A stretch of DNA of 10,892 nucleotides from Verrucomicrobiia bacterium (GTDB taxonomy: Bacteria > Verrucomicrobiota > Verrucomicrobiae > Limisphaerales > JAKPVM01). Below, one piece after another: positions 7,929 to 10,892 of the stretch; the first letter of the stretch is position 1; each line of letters starts with the position of its first letter. A model generated the notes under the pieces. It saw nothing but the letters and a program-made list of their open reading frames with translations, did not search any database and was not told where the DNA came from. The DNA is taken from NCBI GenBank assembly GCA_026417275.1, contig JAOADO010000042.1, positions 1 through 10,892 on the forward strand, read 5' to 3'. The translations under genes were made by a program, and so were the position numbers.

Positions 7929-9815
7929 TTAAATAGGGAGTGGAATTGATGATTCGATTTTGCAGGATAGTTCGCTCTTTTTTGCGGAGGACAGGAATGT
8001 TGAATCAATAGAGTTTTTTATGAGACGCAGGATATCAAGGCGGGTTAGGGTTGGATTCAATTTTGTCAGCAAATCAAAATTGTCTGTAATCGAAGCGTTA
8101 GAAATCCCAATGTTATCGGTGTTTACAGTTACGCGGATTCCATTGTCGAGGTAATATTTTAGTGGATAGATTTCTGGATTCTGAGGTTTATATTCATTGT
8201 TTGATTCTAAGAGACGATATCCTTTTATTTGATAGTTTGCATAGGGACACATTTCAATAGCGATTCCCCTGTCTGCAATTGAGCGTATTAATTCTGGATA
8301 TTTTCTTAAACTTAGCGCATGCCCCAGCCGACGGGCGTTTAGTTTAAACACTGCTTCCCAGATTGATTCTGCTTCGTCAATTTCACCAGCATGAACAGTC
8401 AACGCCAGTCCGCATCTGTGGACTGGTGTAAATTCTTCCTGATAATAATGAGGTCTTGTGTTTTTATCTTCGTATCCTGCAAGGTCAACTCCTACAACTC
8501 TGCATGAATCTGGGTCTGTCCAGTGTTCAAATGCTGTTATAGCAAGGCTCAAATGTCGGGCTATCTCTGCTCTGGAATCTCCAATGCGGTCTGAGGTTTC
8601 TTTGCGTCGTGTGGCAATCAATATCAAATTGACGTGGCAAGTTGTTGTTGAAGCAGGATTTTGTTTTTTGTGTTCTTCCATGCAATCATTGAAGACTTCT
8701 CTAATATGGACTAAGACGTCCCAGGGAGAACGGTTCGTGGATTTTTCGGCATAATTTGCCGGAGAACATCGGATTTCGGCGTAAACAACATTTTCGGATA
8801 CAAGATGCTTATATAAATGCCTGCAATGCTCTTCGAGACACCCCGGGTCTTTAAGTATTGTGGACCCGCCAGCATTGCCAAGTTCCATATATTTTTCGAG
8901 GGTTATCGGCTTTTCAGGTAGAGGCCAATTCGGTGGATAGTCTATTTTAACAGGTGGAGGTAATTTTTCAGTGTGTTTTGCTGAAGCGCGTATTGTTTTT
9001 AACAATTCGCCATGTGTGCCGAATCCCCCTAAATGACAATGCAACTCGATTTTGGGCAGTTTTTTTAACCATTGAAAATCAGATTTGCTTAATGGTTGTT
9101 CTAGCCATTCAAGTTCAGATTTCGACCATGTGGCAAGGGTTGAAAACGGCAAGTCTTTCAACTTATCCCATGAGCCGGCTATTCTATGGCTTTGTTCAAG
9201 ATAATTGCGTAATCTCTGGCGAAGAGTATGTCCCGACACAGAAGCAATTCTAACTTTGATTCCATTTTCTTCTTCTTCTTCCACAATTAAATGAAATTCT
9301 TTTGGTGAAATGGATTTAAACTGAGGCCAGCCGGTTTCTTTCCCTAATTTTATCCAGACTAATTTGTTTTCCTCGTATGCTTTTAAAATCTCCGATTCAT
9401 TTTGTGGCTGTGGATTAGTGTTGCATAGAACGTGATAAATTTGCGAAGCGCCAAGGATTTCTGCCGCTTTTTGCATTGCGCTTGACATGGTTTTAAATCC
9501 TCCAGCCAAACATATATATGGCGGAATTGAAGAACGTTCACGTTTTTCCAGTATCCATCTGTAGAGAATTTCTTCGAAATTAAAATGGTCTTGTTCTGAT
9601 TTAAAATCCACAAAACCTTTAACACGGGTGAAAGTCAGTTCTACATTCGGAGCGTTATTTTTAAAAAAATCCCGAATTTTATCGAGATTTCCAGCCGATT
9701 GACTGGTTATAATGTGAACCTCGTCGAATTTACATTCCGGAAACAAAAAAGCCTCAGGTACGATTTGCCAGGAAGTCCCGAGCGAACACAATAGGACTAA
9801 TTTATCATGTTTCAT
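7929..9815 (-). CDS. cad1: Cad1-type CRISPR effector: CARF domain fused to adenosine deaminase
   Basis: A 628-residue, two-domain effector. Residues ~1-165 form a CARF (CRISPR-associated Rossmann fold) domain: first strand and ligand loop LVLLCSLGTSW (6-16), VHIITSQSAGN (33-43), and the second ligand loop LAGGFKTMSSAM (103-114). A helical linker with five consecutive Glu (179-183) follows. Residues ~251-628 form a full adenosine/AMP deaminase barrel: metal ligands H259 and H261 (ELHCHLGG), H475 with catalytic E478 (VHAGE), catalytic H499 (RLGHA), and metal ligand D567 (NTDN). In characterised Cad1 enzymes, cA4 or cA6 bound to CARF activates deamination of ATP to ITP in a hexamer and arrests growth during phage infection; the same role is inferred here. 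The cytoplasmic location is supported by the lack of a signal peptide. The gene follows cmr1 by 35 bases. The ATG is set by the CARF first strand; no Shine-Dalgarno is visible. Confidence 0.93.
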   Translation of the reverse strand: MKHDKLVLLCSLGTSWQIVPEAFLFPECKFDEVHIITSQSAGNLDKIRDFFKNNAPNVELTFTRVKGFVDFKSEQDHFNFEEILYRWILEKRERSSIPPYICLAGGFKTMSSAMQKAAEILGASQIYHVLCNTNPQPQNESEILKAYEENKLVWIKLGKETGWPQFKSISPKEFHLIVEEEEENGIKVRIASVSGHTLRQRLRNYLEQSHRIAGSWDKLKDLPFSTLATWSKSELEWLEQPLSKSDFQWLKKLPKIELHCHLGGFGTHGELLKTIRASAKHTEKLPPPVKIDYPPNWPLPEKPITLEKYMELGNAGGSTILKDPGCLEEHCRHLYKHLVSENVVYAEIRCSPANYAEKSTNRSPWDVLVHIREVFNDCMEEHKKQNPASTTTCHVNLILIATRRKETSDRIGDSRAEIARHLSLAITAFEHWTDPDSCRVVGVDLAGYEDKNTRPHYYQEEFTPVHRCGLALTVHAGEIDEAESIWEAVFKLNARRLGHALSLRKYPELIRSIADRGIAIEMCPYANYQIKGYRLLESNNEYKPQNPEIYPLKYYLDNGIRVTVNTDNIGISNASITDNFDLLTKLNPTLTRLDILRLIKNSIDSTFLSSAKKSELSCKIESSIPLPI

Positions 9816-9850
9816 TTCGACTTGAATAATTAGATTTAGATTATTCGCGT

Positions 9851-10735
9851 TTAAATCAACTGTCTTTTTAAAGAGGGTATGATTTGTCCTTTGGATCTAG
9901 ATTTATTTGTCACCTCTTTCCCAATAATCCTGGCATGTGGCGCTTCTATCAGCAACAATCTTAATCTTCCATCTATTATTGTTGGACGCAGGTGAAGAAC
10001 GCTTGCCTGTCTTGGATCGGAACACCCGAGGATATTTGGTATTTTGCCGCCTTGTCCTGCTTTGATGTTGAGGCTGCCTCTCAATTTGTTTTTCAAAAAA
10101 TCCCCTGCTTTGTTACAGAGGTCTATCCATTTGTTGAATGGACTAGGGTAAAGTAAGAGTTTGAAACCGCGCATTTCTAAATCGCTTTGAAGGTTTTCCC
10201 AGGTTTTTGATGTTAATTGTTTGGATGGTTCTCGGTATGTAAAAGCTCCTGCGGTCCGCGTTGCCCTGTAGCCAATTGCACCGATTGAGAAAAATGCGCG
10301 CAGAGCAAGTTCAAATTTTTCCCTGAGGTGATCCGGGATTTCTCTTCTATAAATAAGCGTCACATCAAACTGTGTCTCTGGCGGTATAGCTCCTTCATTA
10401 TGGAGCCTTCCTCTACGTTCTCTGGAATCTTTACAGAAAAAGATTAACAAATAAGTCAAATTTATGTTTTTCGATTCGTTTAAAACCTTTGACCAGTCTT
10501 TGTTTCCTGTATTCTTGAGTATGCTGGCTCTCACGATTACTGCCGATGCCCTGCCTTTTTCCTTTTCTGCACCGCCAAAGATTTCAGTTTCTTCTTCCCG
10601 CGTTCCGCCAATTGCCCTGAACCACCAGCGCAGTTGTCCACGAATGGCGGATGGTCTGAGTTCTGCAATAGAAGGATCTGCTCCTCCGCAAAAACAAGGT
10701 GTAAGAAATTTGAGGTTGTAGATTTCGGTTTTCAT
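9851..10735 (-). CDS. cmr1: Type III-B CRISPR RAMP subunit Cmr1
   Basis: A 294-residue RAMP protein at the short end of the Cmr1 range. Diagnostic Cmr1 features: TPCFCGGAD at 12-20, directly followed by ELRPSAIRGQLRWWFRAIGG (25-44) and EIFGG (51-55). The glycine-rich RAMP loop GAIGYRATRTAGAF (152-165) is a degenerate form of the usual GGIGSRSRRGFGS type. Near the C-terminus, PRQASVLHLRP (241-251) leads into a terminal strand LRLLLIEAP, the second RAMP-fold signature. In Cmr complexes Cmr1 sits at the head of the effector near the 3' end of the crRNA and helps capture target RNA; the complex then triggers Cmr2/Cas10 to make cyclic oligoadenylate. The ATG overlaps the previous gene's stop (ATGA), indicating translational coupling, and cad1 follows 35 bases downstream. 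The complex subunits needed for function lie beyond base 10892. Confidence 0.93.
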   Translation of the reverse strand: MKTEIYNLKFLTPCFCGGADPSIAELRPSAIRGQLRWWFRAIGGTREEETEIFGGAEKEKGRASAVIVRASILKNTGNKDWSKVLNESKNINLTYLLIFFCKDSRERRGRLHNEGAIPPETQFDVTLIYRREIPDHLREKFELALRAFFSIGAIGYRATRTAGAFTYREPSKQLTSKTWENLQSDLEMRGFKLLLYPSPFNKWIDLCNKAGDFLKNKLRGSLNIKAGQGGKIPNILGCSDPRQASVLHLRPTIIDGRLRLLLIEAPHARIIGKEVTNKSRSKGQIIPSLKRQLI

Positions 10736-10892
10736 GGCAATGTAATAGGTGGGTTTAGTGTTTTTCCAAAGTCAATCCATGGCTGGATTAGTTCGGGTTT
10801 CTTTTTTATCCATGTTTTAACTCTATCGCGTTTCTCCCTCGTTTTAAGGAGATTTATGAATGCGAATCGTTGTTCATCTGTCATCTCGTTGA
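10732..10892 (-). CDS. C-terminal tail of an unidentified gene in the cmr operon
   Basis: Only the last 53 codons (52 residues and the stop) are in the window, with the first complete codon at 10890. The frame is open to the window edge and ends in TGA sharing four bases with the cmr1 start, as expected for an operon partner of the Cmr complex. The peptide is basic and predicted helical (DEQRFAFINLLKTREKRDRV, then WIKKKPELIQPWIDFGK) and ends NPPITLP. It does not match the C-termini I know for Cmr5 or Cmr6. It may be a diverged RAMP subunit, Cas10, or an accessory protein. Confidence 0.7.
   Translation of the reverse strand, partial: NEMTDEQRFAFINLLKTREKRDRVKTWIKKKPELIQPWIDFGKTLNPPITLP

Noticed and set aside
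8109..8123. NTDN in the deaminase in place of the familiar NTDD, considered as an active-site defect
   Set aside because: The metal-ligand Asp567 is retained, and I recall NTDN in functional actinobacterial adenosine deaminases, so it is a known variant and not evidence of inactivation.
1..10892. CRISPR array, tRNA, rRNA, transposase or integration-site repeats
   Set aside because: I looked for evenly spaced direct repeats, tRNA-like cloverleafs, IS terminal repeats and transposase motifs and saw none; the array for this type III-B locus must lie outside the window.

Overview
This 10.9-kb chromosomal window most likely comes from a member of the Verrucomicrobiota (Limisphaerales/Pedosphaera-like) or a close PVC relative. 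The evidence is a large secreted lamin-tail-domain protein ending in a DFDRDGIPDAWE-type calcium-binding segment, a style common in Verrucomicrobiota; a ComM ATPase with an NPTPDG motif in place of NPCPCG; and start codons without visible Shine-Dalgarno sequences. Base composition looks moderate and fairly even. The assignment rests on recalled sequence style and was not searched.

Layout. Bases 1-3381 (+) hold the 3' part of a giant extracellular protein with six lamin-tail domains, a calcium-binding segment and a C-terminal beta-domain. Bases 3491-5017 (+) encode the ComM/YifB-type AAA+ ATPase. It converges, across only 7 bp, with a long minus-strand gene (5025-7835). That gene encodes an exported three-part enzyme: alpha/beta hydrolase, an unrecognised middle domain, and a C45-type Ntn-hydrolase/acyltransferase. 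Bases 7929-10892 (-) are the 3' end of a type III-B CRISPR-Cas operon, transcribed right to left: the tail of an unidentified gene, cmr1 with a 4-bp overlap, and after 35 bp a CARF-adenosine deaminase fusion matching the Cad1 effector.

The CRISPR end is the notable part. In type III systems the Cas10 (Cmr2) subunit makes cyclic oligoadenylate when the Cmr complex binds invader RNA, and CARF proteins sense it. Here the CARF domain is fused to a complete adenosine-deaminase barrel with all metal and catalytic residues. In characterised Cad1 proteins, cA4 or cA6 switches on conversion of ATP to ITP and arrests growth. The family is therefore already described; this looks like a verrucomicrobial member in a Cmr context. 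cas10, the other cmr genes, adaptation genes and the CRISPR array are not in the window. The left-hand genes (secreted LTD protein, ComM, hydrolase fusion) show no functional link to the CRISPR locus and mark its flank.
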